Position numbers and translations under genes: made by a program
Notes under the pieces: model-generated
What the model was told of the DNA's origin: nothing
Seen by the model: the letters and a program-made list of their open reading frames with translations, nothing else
Databases searched by the model: none
In this document: piece after piece, positions 44,770-56,343 of the stretch
Layout of the letters: every line of letters begins with the position of its first letter
Numbering within the stretch: the stretch's first letter is position 1
NCBI GenBank assembly: GCA_019916065.1
Contig: CM034233.1
Coordinates: 45,014,173-45,078,172 of the forward strand
Direction: 5' to 3'
DNA: 64,000 nt
Source: Vitellaria paradoxa
Taxonomy: Eukaryota > Streptophyta > Magnoliopsida > Ericales > Sapotaceae

Positions 44770-46491
44770 TGGTTAGAGATTTTCACAATCATGTCTGTAG
44801 GAAAATGGGTACCAGCCTTTGAAAACCTGGGACCACTTTTGAATAAAGCAGAATCATTAGGAGTAAAAGCTCTAAGTTCTAATAGAAAACCCCTACCTCA
44901 TAATTTGAAATGCGTTTTTCTACGTGAGGGTGAAACATACCCAGTAGTAATTTCTTCGGAATTGACCACCCATCAAGAGCATATGTTAGTTGATCTTTTA
45001 AAAAGTCATAAGAAAGCTTTGGAAGCTTTGGAATGGTAAGTGGCAGACTTAACAGGTATAAGTCCTCTCCTTTGCACACCCCGTATATATCTAGAAGAGG
45101 TTGCCAAACCAGTTCATCAAGTGCAAAGATGACTCAATTCAAACGTGAAAGAAGTAGTGAGAGCTGAGGTTTTGAAACTACTAGTTGTAGGAATAACTTA
45201 TCCAATCTCTGATTCTAAATGGGTGAGTCCTACACAAGTAGTTCCTAAGAAATCAGGAGCCACAGTGGTTCGGAATGAGAATAATGAGTTAGTTCCAACT
45301 CTAATCCAAATTGGTTAGCGAGTGTGCATTGATTATAGATAACTCAACACAGTTATAAGGAAAGATCACTTTCCTCTTCCATTCTTAGATCAAGTTTTAA
45401 AAAAAGTAGCTGGACACGTATATTATTGTTTCTTAAATGGCTATTCGGGCTATAACCAAGTGGAGGTTGCCTTAGAGGATCAAGTTAAAACTACTTGTAC
45501 TTGTCCTTTCGACTCTTTTACATATAAAAGGAAGCCTTTTGGCCTTTAATGCCCTTGCTACCTTTCAACGCTCCATGATTTGTATTTTCAATGAAATGGT
45601 AGAGGAACTTGTTGAGGTATTCATGGACAATTTCTCAGTTTATGATGGTTCATTCGAGCAGTGCTTAAAAAACCTTGATTTGGTTTTGACACGATATGAG
45701 GAAAAGAACTTTGTTCTAAATTGGGAAAAGTGCCACTTTATGGTGACTCGAGGTATTGTGTTGGGACATGTAGTTTCTAAAGAAGGCATCCAAGTGGATC
45801 AAGCTAAGGTAGAATTCATTCAAAAGTTTCTTACCCCTCAATTTGTGAAAGACATTCAATCATTTCTGGGGCACGTTTTACCAACGGTTCATTCAATCAT
45901 TCAGTGAAATTTCGAGGCCCTTGTGTCAATTATTAACGCAAGACATATCATTTGAATGGACTCCCTAGTGTTAGAAAGCATTTGATAAACTCAAGGGTTG
46001 TCTAACTACAGCTCTTATACTTCAATCTCCTGATTGGTCACTTCCCTTTGAACTTATGTGCGATACAAGTGACCATGCCATTGGAGTTGTGTTAGGACAA
46101 AGGAAAGACAAAAAGGTGCATGTTATTTATTATACAAGTAAGATTCTGAATGATGCACAGAAAAATTACATAACAAATGAAAAAATTTGTTAGCAATTGT
46201 CTTTGCCCTTAAGAAAATTTATTCCTATTCCATTGGTTCAATAGTTATAGTATTCATTGACTATTCAGCTCTTAAATACCTATTGACCAAACAAGAGGCC
46301 AAACCATAGTTAATTCATTGGATTTTACTTTTACAAGAGTTTGACCTTGAAATAAGAGATAAGAAAGGTGTTGAAAATGTTGTTGCAGATCACTTGTCAC
46401 ACTTACCGGTAAAGGCTTACCCAAATAATGAAACTCAAATAAATGATAGCTTCCTAGATAAACAATTATTTAATGCGGAAGCAATAATAAC
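44770..46491 (+). pseudogene. pol: ATH-1 reverse transcriptase and RNase H
   Basis: The pre-RT segment reads SVGKWVPAFENLGPLLNKAES and LKCVFLREGETYPVVISSEL. RT motifs are VCIDYR.LNTVIRKDHFPLPF (about 45325), FLNGYSGYNQVEV, and a catalytic box reading FMDNFSVYD (45620s), where the second Asp has become Asn. The downstream LNWEKCHFMV and LGHVVSKEGI are typical of Athila. RNase H shows LMCDTSDHAIGVVLGQ, KVHVIYYTSK and [13 protein letters not shown]. Frameshifts lie between about 45040 and 45540 and again near 45900. TAT-1 interrupts it at 46491, and the frame resumes at 56834. Confidence 0.9.
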
Positions 46492-47007
46492 TGATGATTC
46501 TCCTCACCAGATCGAACTGTGTGGATGATTCGAGCCTGGTCCGGATTCCTATCTTGACACCAGTGTGGTGCCTGCCAAGGATACTCCGATGATTAAGTTA
46601 GCAAACCAGAGTATATGAGAGAATAGTTTGGCAGAGTTATAGCAAAACTTTTGTAAGAATGAATCCGTACCTCTTTCTTGCATTGTAAGTATATATATAG
46701 GGGGGAAGGATCCGCATGAGTCCCTATACATGTGGGCCATATTGGATCCAAATTCTCATCGAATCAAATCGTGCCACGTGTACACACAGATCCCTATATG
46801 GATATTCCATAATTAGCTATACAATTCATTATTAAGCAAATAGCATATTTTCAGGCGGATATCACGGAGCGTGTCAGAGAGTAGTTAACTACACAACTGC
46901 AGTGTGACTAGTTTAGCTCGGCCCGGTCGGTTAAGGAGGACAAGGTCGTTCCTGACTTGACCAATCAATCGATCGAACCAAACCATCCCGACTGATCCCC
47001 TCTATCA
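46492..47007 (-). repeat. TAT-1 3' LTR (left copy)
   Basis: 516 bp. The plus-strand ends are TGATGATTCTCC and CTCTATCA, so the minus-strand LTR starts TGATAGAGGGG. It differs from the right copy by scattered changes and by an insertion or deletion of about 30 bp near its right end. Confidence 0.92.
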
Positions 47008-47018
47008 GATGCCCCCGA
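47008..47018 (-). other. TAT-1 polypurine tract
   Basis: The minus strand reads TCGGGGGCATC next to the 3' LTR. Confidence 0.7.
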
Positions 47019-47330
47019 TTCCTTCGGTCGACGAAGAAGGCCGAATGGAATCTTCAATCTTCGACGATTTTGATTGGTCGGATGCCCCGAGTCTTGAAGA
47101 GGTTATGGAATGTGGATGGGACGCGTCTTAGTTACTAAGACGGCACATTTATTGTAGCGGTACAGCCAAAGGTCACAGTCGTTTCGTGTATCTGCCACAT
47201 GTCACCGTAACATTGGGCCGTACAAGAATATGCAACGTCAATAGCGGATGGTTGTCGGATTGATTTTTCCGCCTTTCATCTCAACCGTTAATTTCCAAAA
47301 AATAGATTTGAAAATCTACTCTTACAGCAC

Positions 47331-47338
47331 TATAAATA
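47331..47338 (+). promoter_or_regulatory. TATA box of the antisense gene in TAT-1
   Basis: TATAAATA stands in the sequence ACAGCACTATAAATAAGAG, about 150 bp upstream of a good 5'UTR splice donor and 374 bp upstream of the ATG at 47705. It suits a promoter for the plus-strand gene. No experimental support is possible here. Confidence 0.55.
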
Positions 47339-49971
47339 AGAGTTCTCAGAACATACTTCCTTTTTACGCGTTTAGATCATTGGAGCCTGTTGTTTCGTGC
47401 CTTCGTAGTGATTCTCTCCGATTGCTTTTTCACCACCGGCAGCGGTATTTCTAGGATTTTGTGAACTTCTCTGTGCTCTTTTCAAGTAAGGCACCTTCTG
47501 TGTAGCTCTTATCTTACGATTTTTCAATTTTGGGTCTCAATGTGGTGGCTATTGGTTAGGAGTGCCTATTTTTATTCATAAAACCAGAGTCTTTCGAACC
47601 CTATAGGATTTGTAGATAACCCTAGGTACATTAGGGCTGTAATTAGTGGCTTAATATTTCTGTCGTATTCAATCCGTTTATACCAGTTGTCTCGATTTTC
47701 AGAAATGGAGAACATCGAAAGGGTTAGTTTATCGAGCTCCACCAGCTCTGACAATGACAGACTTGTCTTTCGCCGTCAACGAAACCCCACTGCAACTGGT
47801 ATGAGTAGGAAAGAAGGGGGAGATCGCATAGTCGATGCGTTCGAGCCCGAGCTAGGCATTAAGAGGGCTCGAATCGTTGGCGAGGAGGAAGAGGGGATTG
47901 GATTTGAGGCAGAAGGGATTAGATCTAATATCTCGACCACGAGGCTGTCAAAAATAATCTCAGAGTTTCAATTCCCACCTGACATAACCCTTAGGTAGCC
48001 GGGGAATGAAGATGCGGTATGTTCTCCAAGATCGGGAGAAATTGCTGTGTATGAAGGCGCCTTGGTCGGGGACCTGCGCTTTCCCCTACCAAGATTCATT
48101 CGGGAGGTTCTGTCCCGACTGAACTTGGCCCCGGTACGGATTCCCCTAAATAGTTGGAGGATCGTGATTGGGTGTGCAATATTCTAGAAAGCGTCCACCG
48201 GAGAGGACCTCTCGGCTGATCTTTTCCTATGCTTTTATAAAGTAATGGAGAGGGGTTCGGGCTAGTGGTAGTTCTCCGCGAGAAGGCGCGAGTTCAACTT
48301 CATCACCGGAATGCTGAGTTCCCACAAAGGATGGAAAGAAAAGTTCTTCTTCGTCCGAGGGAGCACTTAGGAATTCTAGCCGTGGGAATCTGACGAAGAC
48401 AAGAAGATTAGAGTTCCTCGTCGATGGGGTCAGCCTACATTAAAGGGTACGCTTAGGATCCTTCTCTGGTTTCTGTTAATACTATTCTCATAAGCCTAGA
48501 GTGTAGGATTCTGACCCTTCTCTACATCTAATCAGCAAGGAAACTACCCTCGATCAGTTGGGAACATAAGGGATTGATCGGTCAGGCAAAGAAGCATTCC
48601 ATTCGAGATTCCCACTTCCTGATCACTGTAGAGAATCTCGCGTTCTACTTGCTCGATCCCGATCCAACAAAGGAGGCCTTGGAAGTCGAACGTGAGCGGA
48701 GTGAGTTATGTCTTGGTTTTTAGATTACTTGTTTACTTGTTCTGAACTGGGAACCTTATGCTTTGATCTTACAGGCAGTTTCGCTTCTGAAGGCTCAACC
48801 CGACCTTGATCCTTCAGACATGGCATTTAATTTAAAATATCTGAAGAAGATGAATGAGTCATCTTCAATGAAGGAGTTGGGGGAATGGCCTCCTGCTCCA
48901 AAGAAGGCTCGAATGACTAAGCCTTCTGCTCCTATGCCTCGGCCCACTCCCTTGGTTGCTGTCGTGCCGCCAAAGGCTGCTGTCACTGAGGAGCAGGACA
49001 CCTCTCAATCCCAATCATCCAAGGATCTGGAGATTCCTCCTCCCTCGGTCAGGTCAACAGCAACCAGCTCGAGATCAGAGGTCGGGCCATCCTCCAACCA
49101 AACCCTCGTGGCTAACGGTGAGCTGGCCTGGCAGAAGTTACTCGCCATAGTGTCAGACGCTGATCTCTCATCGGTTCGGCGAGGTCGTACTTCTGAGCTG
49201 GCATACGACCTGAACCACGACATCTTTAAGGTACGATCTGAGCCATATCTTATAGATATATATATATATATATATTTTGCCTTGAACTCATCATTCGTCA
49301 TTTTTGTAGACTGTAGTCCGATCTCTGGCCGTGTATCACCGATTATCCAGCACAGAGAAAGCCCTTCATAAAGAAAGGAAGAAGAATATAGCCCTTATTG
49401 TTGAGTTCGAGGCAAAGCAAAAGGAGTTGTTAACAATGCTTGAAGAGGCTAAGGATAACACTGCCATCGCTCGCGTCGAGCGGGATGAAGTTCTCAACCA
49501 TAACCGTAAGGTTATGGAAGAGAACAAAAAACTAGACAAAAAAAGGAACATCTTGTGGAGGGAGTTGAACGAGGCCATCGAGCACCGTCAAAGCTTGGAG
49601 CAAGAGGTGGCCGAGCTAACCTCAAATATGGAGGATGCGGGAAAAAGAGCCATAGCGGAATTCAAGGATACTGATGATTACCAGGCGATGATTTTTCCCA
49701 TCTTTATGCAAGGGTTCGATAATGCAAAGGCACACTTCAAGCTCAACTTCCCCGATCTAGACATCTCCCACTTGGAGCCTGGGGAAATTGAAGCCACGCC
49801 CAGTGAAGAAGGGCAAAGGGGGCAACAGGCGGGGAGGTTCCTCTAAAGCATGACGAGGTTGCCGAGCAAAATGTTGAGCTAAATGTTGAACAGTATACCG
49901 TTCAAACCACTGACGACGAGGTTGATCATGCTGACAATGTGCCAAAGGAAGTCGATGATGCGAATGCTTAG
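47339..49971 (+). pseudogene. Intron-containing antisense gene inside TAT-1 (gypsy-type plant transposon protein with coiled coil)
   Basis: The inferred exons are: 5'UTR to 47485; 47703-48446 (ATG 47705); 48536-48700; 48779-49230; 49310-about 49971. All introns are GT-AG (47486-47702, 48447-48535, 48701-48778, 49231-49309), and the reading phase closes at every coding junction. Exon 2 has a Ser-rich N terminus (MENIERVSLSSS) and a domain with RFPLPRFIREVLSRLNLAP, NSWRIVIG and WKEKFFFVRG. That domain resembles the putative gypsy-type transposon family (Pfam Transposase_28, from memory). Exon 5 is a long coiled coil and an acidic end. Stops at 47996, 48184, four between 48265 and 48390, and a 1-bp slip near 49845 mark it as decayed. 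Its function is unknown. Extra antisense ORFs are known in plant Ty3/gypsy elements of this lineage. Confidence 0.75.
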
Positions 49972-50213
49972 ACTTAGACAGATTGAAAGACTGATTACCT
50001 TTTTTTTTTTTTGTAATGTTCACACCGCTAACGAACAATTTCTCTTTCAAATATCAATTCCTCTTTGATTTTTCTTTGCTAGATCATGCTTGAATATGTT
50101 GACTTACCAAGAATTCTCATTTGTTATATTTGTTTACTTGTTCTTTCGTTCCACATGTTGTCCAAACTCATGGATCGGGTAGGAATGCTTGGTCATTCCA
50201 ACTATCTTCACAC

Positions 50214-50697
50214 AGCTCGATCTTGTGAGTTGAGCAGGGTCACTTGTCCTCGTGAACCATCTTTGTGCTGCTCAATCTCATGAATTGAGCAGGATCACTT
50301 TTGGCCTCGTGAGCCATCTTCCCGCTACTCGATCTTATGAATCGGGCAGGATCACTTTGGCCTCGTGAGCCATCTTCACGCTGCTTGATCTCGTGAATTG
50401 AGCAGGATCACTTTGGCCTCGTGAGCCATCTTCCCACTGCTCGATCTCGTGAATCAACCAAGATCACTTTGGCCTCGTGAGCTATCTTCGCGCTGCTCAA
50501 TCTCGTGAATCGAGTAGGATCACTTTTGGCCTCGTGAGCCATCTTTTCGCTGCTCGATCTCGTGAATCGAGCAAGATCACTTTGGCCTCATGAGCCATCT
50601 TTGCACTGCTTGATCTCGTGAATCGAGCAGGATCACTTTTGGCCTCGTGAGCCATTTTCCTACTGCTCGATCTCGTGAATCGAGCAGGAACACTTTT
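50214..50697 (+). repeat. Tandem array, about nine units of 56-57 bp, each with a palindrome
   Basis: Units begin GCTCGATCTCGTGAATCGAGC, a stem of GCTCGAT/ATCGAGC, and continue with AGGATCACTTTTGGCCTCGTGAGCCATCTTC. They lie between the end of the integrase on the minus strand (50809) and the end of the antisense gene on the plus strand. Tandem arrays in the 3' UTR are known for Tat-lineage elements. Confidence 0.92.
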
Positions 50698-50808
50698 TGT
50701 GTAAGGGTATTCCTATGGGAGAAATTTAACAAGATAAAACAATAATAAATCATATCATTGATGAAGGAACAAATCAATTGATTGTTACAAGTTAGGGGGA
50801 ACAATGAA

Positions 50809-51880
50809 TTAGGCATAGTATTTCCTTAAATGTTCGACGTGCCAAGGGTGAGATAGTTCTTTGCCCTTGATCGTCTTCAATCTATAGGTCCTTTTCTTGT
50901 GTAGCCTGTTACTTCATAAGGTCTTTCCCAATTAGGTCCTAATTTTCCTTCCTGGGGATTCCTTGTGGATTGGTTGACTCTCTTTAATGCCAGATCACCG
51001 ATGGTGAACTCTCTTTGTCGAATCCTGCGATTGTGATACTAGCGTATTTTTTACTGGTAGGAAGTCATCTTGATTGCAGATTGTAGCCTTCTTCCTTCAA
51101 GTAAATTGATTTCTTCTGCTAAGCTTTCATCATTCCTTTCTGGGTCGAAATTCTGTATTCTGGGGCTGGGCATCCTAACTTCGACCGGTATCACAGCCTT
51201 CACACCATATGCTAAGGAGAAGGGAGTGTGTCTGGTCGCTACCCTTTCTGTGGTTTTGTACGCCCATAAGATGTTGGGAGCTCATCTGCCCAAAGACCTT
51301 TAGCTTTGTCTAGTTTTGTCTTGATGATTTTCAAGAGAGATCTATTTTCAACTTCTACCTGATCGTTTGCTTGGGGGTATTCTGGGGATGAGTAATGGTG
51401 ATGTATCTGCAGTTCCTTGCACGACCCGTTAAACTGCCTTCCCTCGTACTGCTTGCCATTGTCACTTATGATTACCTTCGGAATTCCAAATCTGTAGATG
51501 ATGTTTTGCCATAGGAACTTTCTCATATTTTGCTCTGTAATGCTGGCTAGGGCTTCAGCTTTAACCCATTTAGTAAAGTAATTAATCCCAACTACTGCAA
51601 ACTTTCTCTACCCCTTTCCTAATAGCAAGGGGCCGATGATGTCAATTCCCCACTATGCGAACGGCCTTGGGCTTTGGACAGGTGTCATTCCCTTAGCTGG
51701 CTGTCTAGGGACACTGGCAAATCTCTGGCATTTGTCACATTTCTTAACAAATTTGCGAGCATCAGACTCTATGGTAGGCCAATAATAGCCAGCTCTCAAG
51801 ACTTTCCTTGCCAGAGCTCTGCCTCCTAAGTGGTTGCCACATACTCCTTCGTGAATTTCTTCCATCACATAACTTACTTA
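50809..51880 (-). pseudogene. pol: TAT-1 integrase
   Basis: The zinc finger is HEGVCGNHLGGR...CDKCQRFA (51868-51720). The core is WGIDIIGP (first Asp), ISDNGKQYEGRQF (second Asp) and the Glu in VEVENRSLLKIIKTKL. The C terminus ends LSHPWHVEHLRKYYA with a stop at 50809. There are stops and at least two frame changes (51653, 51239 and onward), and the region after the core is badly degraded. Position and motifs fit a Tat-lineage integrase without chromodomain. Confidence 0.88.
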
Positions 51881-52544
51881 CTACTTATTTAGGCATCGTA
51901 GCAGTGGGGAGCTATGCCCCCGCTTATAGAGAATTCCATCCATGATGAGGTATCTGCTTGCGCGATGTTGTATTCTTTGTGCCTTGTTCTTATCAGCGGG
52001 AAGTTGACCATGCTTAAGGTAAGACTTGATCGATTGGGCCCATTCTGCTTCCCCCTCTACTTGATTGATCTCTGGACTCCAGATGCTCGGGGAATTAAGG
52101 ACTTCGACTAGAACCTCTAGACTTTGTTCTTTTGATGACGCTATCATTGCTAGTCGATCGGCATCTTCGTTCTATAATCTTGGGATTCGCTGTAGCTAAA
52201 ACTTTGTGAACTTTTGAGAAAGAGTGATTGCCCTCTGGCAGTATTCAGCCATGTGTGCGTCTCTTGTCTCATAAGCTCCCTACATTTGTTCTATGACAAG
52301 TTGTGAGTCACTGTATACCTTAAGCTGCTGTGTCCCCATTCGCTGAGCGATTCAGAGTCCTGCTAGTAGGGCCTCATATTCTGCTTCGTTGTTAGATGCA
52401 GGGAATTGGAAGCGGAGGGCGTAGTTGAATTTCTGACCGCTGGGGGAAGTCAGAATGATACCTACACCACTTGCATGGCGAATAGAGGAGCCATCCACAT
52501 GGAGTGTCCATAGTTGATCGTTGTCTGTAACTTCAGGTGGGTCG
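51881..52544 (-). pseudogene. pol: TAT-1 second (archaeal-type) RNase H
   Basis: Beyond the ordinary RNase H lies a second domain with WTLHVDGSS, NNEAEYEALLAGL, VYSDSQLVIEQM and DADRLAMIA, the pattern of plant and archaeal RNase H. Tat elements are known to carry this second RNase H between the first one and integrase. Stops and a frameshift disrupt it. The linker to integrase (51881-52147: EQSLEVLVEVLNSPSIW ... YLIMDGILYKRGHSSPLLRCL) is open. Confidence 0.85.
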
Positions 52545-53287
52545 TCAGGATAGGCTGTAAATTTGATAATGAAGCCCGCTGCTAATTTGCCCCTTTAATG
52601 CTACTCTTGGTCTGTACTGGATGTCAAACTGGCTTAGCTCGATGGACCATTTCACCAGCCTACCCGAAGTTTCCGGTTTGTGTAGGACATTCCTTAAGGG
52701 CTGATCTGTGAGGACCACAATGGTGTGGGCTTGGAAATAGACTCGTAGGCGCCTAGATGCCGTTACCAAAGCGAAAGCTAACAGTTCCATTTTTGGGTAA
52801 CGCTCTTCGACTCCCCGCAGGGCCCTACTTGTGTAGTAAACTGGCTTTTGCACACCTTTTTCTTCCCTTACAAGCACGGAACTCATAGCTGTGGTAGAGA
52901 TAGAGAGATACAAGAAAAGTTCTTCCCCCGGGACAGTTCGGCTGAAAAGGGGTACTGATCCCAAATACTGCTTTAGTTGTAGAAAGGCTTCATCACATTC
53001 TGTTGTCCACTCAAAGGCTCTCTGGAGTACTTTGAAAAATGGATGACATTTATCTGTCGATCGGGAAATAAACCTATTGAGCGTGGCTACCCGTCCTACT
53101 AACTTCTGCACTTCCTTAGTTGTTTTGTTGGTGGCTTTATGTCCATTATTGCTCGTACTATTTCAGGGTTTGCTTCTATTCCACGGCTAGAGACCATAAA
53201 GTCAAAAAATTTGCCAGACGCCACACCGAATGCTCACTTAGCTGGATTGAGTTTCACATTGTACTTCCTCAAAGTGTTGAATGTCTC
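52545..53287 (-). pseudogene. pol: TAT-1 RT connection and first RNase H
   Basis: After the stop at 53288 the same polyprotein continues (TFNTLRKYNVKLNPAKCAFG ... GIEANPEI). A frame change leads into the 53111-52545 frame: LVGRVATLNRFISRSTDKC, FFKVLQRAFEWTTECDEAF, then RNase H with LFLYLSISTTAMSSVLVREE, KPVYYTSRALRGVEERYPKME and LTDQPLRNVLHKPE. The first catalytic Asp appears replaced by Ser in LSIS, so it is probably inactive. Confidence 0.86.
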
Positions 53288-54070
53288 TTACAAGTCAGAA
53301 ACGTGGGAGCCTGCCTTCTTACTTTTTACCAGCATGTCATCGACGTACACTTCAACATTCCTGCCAATTGATCCCCCGAACATCTTGTTCATCAACCTCT
53401 GATATGTCGCCCCTGCATTCTTTAAACCGAATGGCATGACATTGTAGCAATACAATCCCCGATCGGTTATGAATGCCATATGTTCTTGATCTTGTTCGGC
53501 CATGTTGATTTGGTTATACCCAGAAAAGGCATCCATAAAGGATAAAAGTTCGTGGCCCACAGTAGAATCAACCAGGAGGTCAATGCTCAGTAATGGGAAA
53601 CTATCCTTCGGGCAAGCCTTATTGAGGTCGATGAAATCTACACACATTCTCCATTTGTCGTTGGACTTTTTCACCATTGCCACGTTCAATAGCCAGGCAG
53701 GGTAGTGAACTTCCCTGATGAAGTTGACCTTTATTAATTTTTCTACCTCTTCAGCGATTGCCTTGCTGCGTTCGGGGCAGAAAGTTCTTCTTTTCTGCTT
53801 CACCGGTTTGGCCGTCGGGTGTATACTCAAACAATGAGCAATTACGCTCATGGCTATCCCTGGCATGTCTTCATGGGACCACGTGAAGATATCTGCGTTA
53901 TTCAGCAAAAAATCCTTTATTTGGCTTTTTAAGGGTTCTTGTGCCTCGGAACCCACCTTTACTGTTCTTTCTTTCTCGGGTGAGCCTATGGTCATGTCTT
54001 CCATTTCACCTTCCGGCTCTCCTCTTCTTACCTCCTGGTCATCTCTTACTTCTAGTCCATCTATCACCAA
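53288..54070 (-). pseudogene. pol: TAT-1 reverse transcriptase
   Basis: A 260-codon open stretch. It includes FTWSHEDMPGI, IHPTAKPVKQKRRTF, WRMCVDFIDLNKACPKDSFPL, SFMDAFSGYNQI, NVMPFGLKNAGATYQRLMNKMF and the catalytic YVDDMLVKSK, all intact. These are diagnostic of Tat-lineage RT. It is separated from the protease by stops and frame changes, so the polyprotein cannot be made as is. Confidence 0.93.
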
Positions 54071-54730
54071 GGTCTCCCTTCAAGCGTCCTCCTTCAGAGA
54101 TGACATGTAACACTCTCGAGCAACCTTCTGATCACCTCTGACATAGCCCACTCTATGTTCGGTCGGGTACTTGATACAAAGATGGTACGTGGATGTGACA
54201 GCCCGAATTTGATTGAGGGTTGTCCTACCAAGGATCACATTGTACACTGATGGACAGTCCATGACTAAAAAATTAATCATCTTGGCTACTTTGTGCTACT
54301 CGTGCCCTAAGGTAATTGGTAGTGTGATTGATCTGAGTGGAGTAATCCTATCTCCAGTAAACTCGACGAGAGGGGAAGAAACTGCGTGTAACTTATCCCG
54401 ACTGATCTTCATCTTTTCAAATGCCCCCTAGTAGATGTTGTCTGCCGAACTTCCGCTATCTACCGGTATTCTCCATATTTTGAAATTGGCTATGACAGCC
54501 GAGATCACTAATGGGTTGTCATGTGGTTGGCACAAGTCATTCACCTCGTCCTCTGTAAATGTGATCGTTTGGCTGTCCACCTTCATCTTTTTGGTGGGTC
54601 GATCAGTCGCCAATACCTCTTGAGGTCGGCTTGTTTCTTGTACGTACTTCTTCCTAGCCGTTGAAGATTCCCCTCCTGTGGCGAAACCCCAAGAAATCAC
54701 CCTTATCTCTCCGATCGGTCGTTCATTCAT
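54071..54730 (-). pseudogene. pol: TAT-1 aspartic protease
   Basis: The reading frame from 54730 gives VNDLCQPHDNPLVISAVI and the active site VDSGSSADNIY (about 54455). A stop and frame change follow, then FEKMKISRDKLHAVSSPLVEFTGD and [18 protein letters not shown] with the usual LG(R/T) flap-side motif (54280-54080). It would cleave Gag and Pol. It is broken into at least three frames. Confidence 0.85.
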
Positions 54731-56230
54731 TCTTTCCCGATCGAGACTTCGCCTCTCGAGGCTCCTCCTTCTATTGTTGGGTCACTCAGGTGTTCTTTGT
54801 TCTCTTCATCCACTGCCAGTTCACCCGGCCACAAATTGGCCTAGTCACCTTCGATGGATCAGTTGCTCCACCTGTCACTTTAAATCATAATAGTCTTCAG
54901 TATCGTGGCCGTGGTCTTGATGGAACCTGCAATACTTTGTTCCAGACCACTTGTCAGTGGGGGTTTTCAATCTCTCCGGCCAACGTACAGCCAGATCATT
55001 CTGAATTTCATAGAGAGCATTTTCCACCCTGGTGTTGAGGGGGGTAAAGTCCTGTTGATCATCAATTTGCCTAGGGCCCCTGTCGGGTCTACTATCGGTT
55101 CACCGAGTCTTGAAGCTCCTGTTCTCTCTCGTAGTATCAGCGTCAATTGGCCTTCTTTTCTCCATCCATGAACTTTCGACCCTGTCATTACTTTTCTTGG
55201 CTACCATGGCATCTTCTATATTAATGTATTTTTGTGCACGAAACATGAGTTTCATCATGTTAACAGGAGGTTTTTTTACCAACGAAGTCATGAACCTAGG
55301 GGACCCAGTCCACTCATGAAAGTGGTCATGACAACCTTATCATCTGCCTCGTCTACTTCCAGAATCTCTTTGTTGAATCTGCTGACATAGTCCCTGAGGG
55401 CTTCCCCTTTCCCTTACCTGATTGTAAGGAGATGGGTGGCCGGTTGTCTCTATCTTTGTCACTCAATGAAGTGGCTAACGAAGAGCTTACTTAACTGGGA
55501 AAAAGTGGTGATACTACCGGTTTTGAGCTTGGAAAACCATAATCGTGCGGGGCCCTTCAGTGTTGCTGGGAAGACCCGGCACATAATCTTGTCCAGGTAG
55601 GCATGAATAAGCATTAGGGTTTTGAAGGTCTCCAGGTGATCAAGTGGGTCTTAGGACCCATTGAAAGAGTCAAGTGCTGGCATTTTAAATTTGGGAGGCA
55701 AGAGACAAGCCATTACCGTGGGAGAGAATGGGGAATCAGTATTTCCAACTAAGCCCTCCACCGGATGAGGGGCTCTAAACCCTGGTAAGACATCTTCCAT
55801 CTGAGCCTGCATGGCCTTAATCTGTTCATCCCAAAGATTTGCAGAAAGGCCCTTGGTGCTAGTGCCTTTAATTCGTGAGACCTTGGGGACACCCCCACGT
55901 GGGATATAGCTGCAAAGGTCCTTTCTCTGCTTCGGGATGCTTTCTGTAGCTTATGGGAAATGTCATTCTCGCCAACGATCCCTACTGCGTTGGGAAAAGC
56001 CAGTCGAGGCCCAGTTGGGGCCTCTTCATGTGCTGTACCATTCAACTCTACATCATTCCCATTGCGTACCCCATTAGTTGGAGGGGCAATAGGAGGTTGA
56101 ACTGGGGCAGGGGTACATCTCTCTGCTGCAGCAACAGTTGATTTTGGGCTACGAGAGCCTGCATGGTCATCATCATTTCTTGCATTTGCCTCTCCATAAT
56201 GATGATACGTTCATCGTTTTGGTTCTCCAT
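54731..56230 (-). pseudogene. gag: TAT-1 gag
   Basis: The likely start is 56230 (MENQNDERIIIMERQMQEMM), a Met/Gln-rich coiled N terminus. A decayed stretch leads to the capsid core: DPLDHLETFKTLMLIHAYLDKIMCRVFPATL and KGPARLWFSKLKTGSI (about 55500-55650), typical of Ty3/gypsy gag. A later open piece near 54967-55188 (WKMLSMKFRMIWLYVGRRD) precedes the protease. Frequent stops and frameshifts are present, and no zinc knuckle is seen clearly. Confidence 0.82.
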
Positions 56231-56320
56231 CGTCGCGGCTGGAGGAGGTTGAGTATTAGCACCGGATCTGGTCTAGACCATAAAAATTAGTAAAAAACCG
56301 GTGGAATCAATGAAAGAAGT

Positions 56321-56341
56321 CGATTCCTACAGACGGCGCCA
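56321..56341 (-). other. TAT-1 primer-binding site
   Basis: The minus strand reads TGGCGCCGTCTGTAGGAATC, two bases from the LTR end. The first eight bases match tRNA-Asp and the rest do not, so the primer tRNA is uncertain. Confidence 0.65.
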
Positions 56342-56343
56342 GC

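Noticed and set aside
47687..47704. Start of the antisense protein at ATG 47687
   Set aside because: This ATG is inside the polypyrimidine end of the 5'UTR intron; the ATG at 47705 follows the acceptor by two bases.
48795..49301. Minus-strand ORFs overlapping exon 4 of the antisense gene
   Set aside because: The plus-strand frame has splice continuity and meaningful composition; the minus frames are shadows, although the minus strand is the coding strand of gag-pol.
50214..50697. CRISPR array
   Set aside because: The units are contiguous, with no unique spacers; it is a minisatellite in a plant element.
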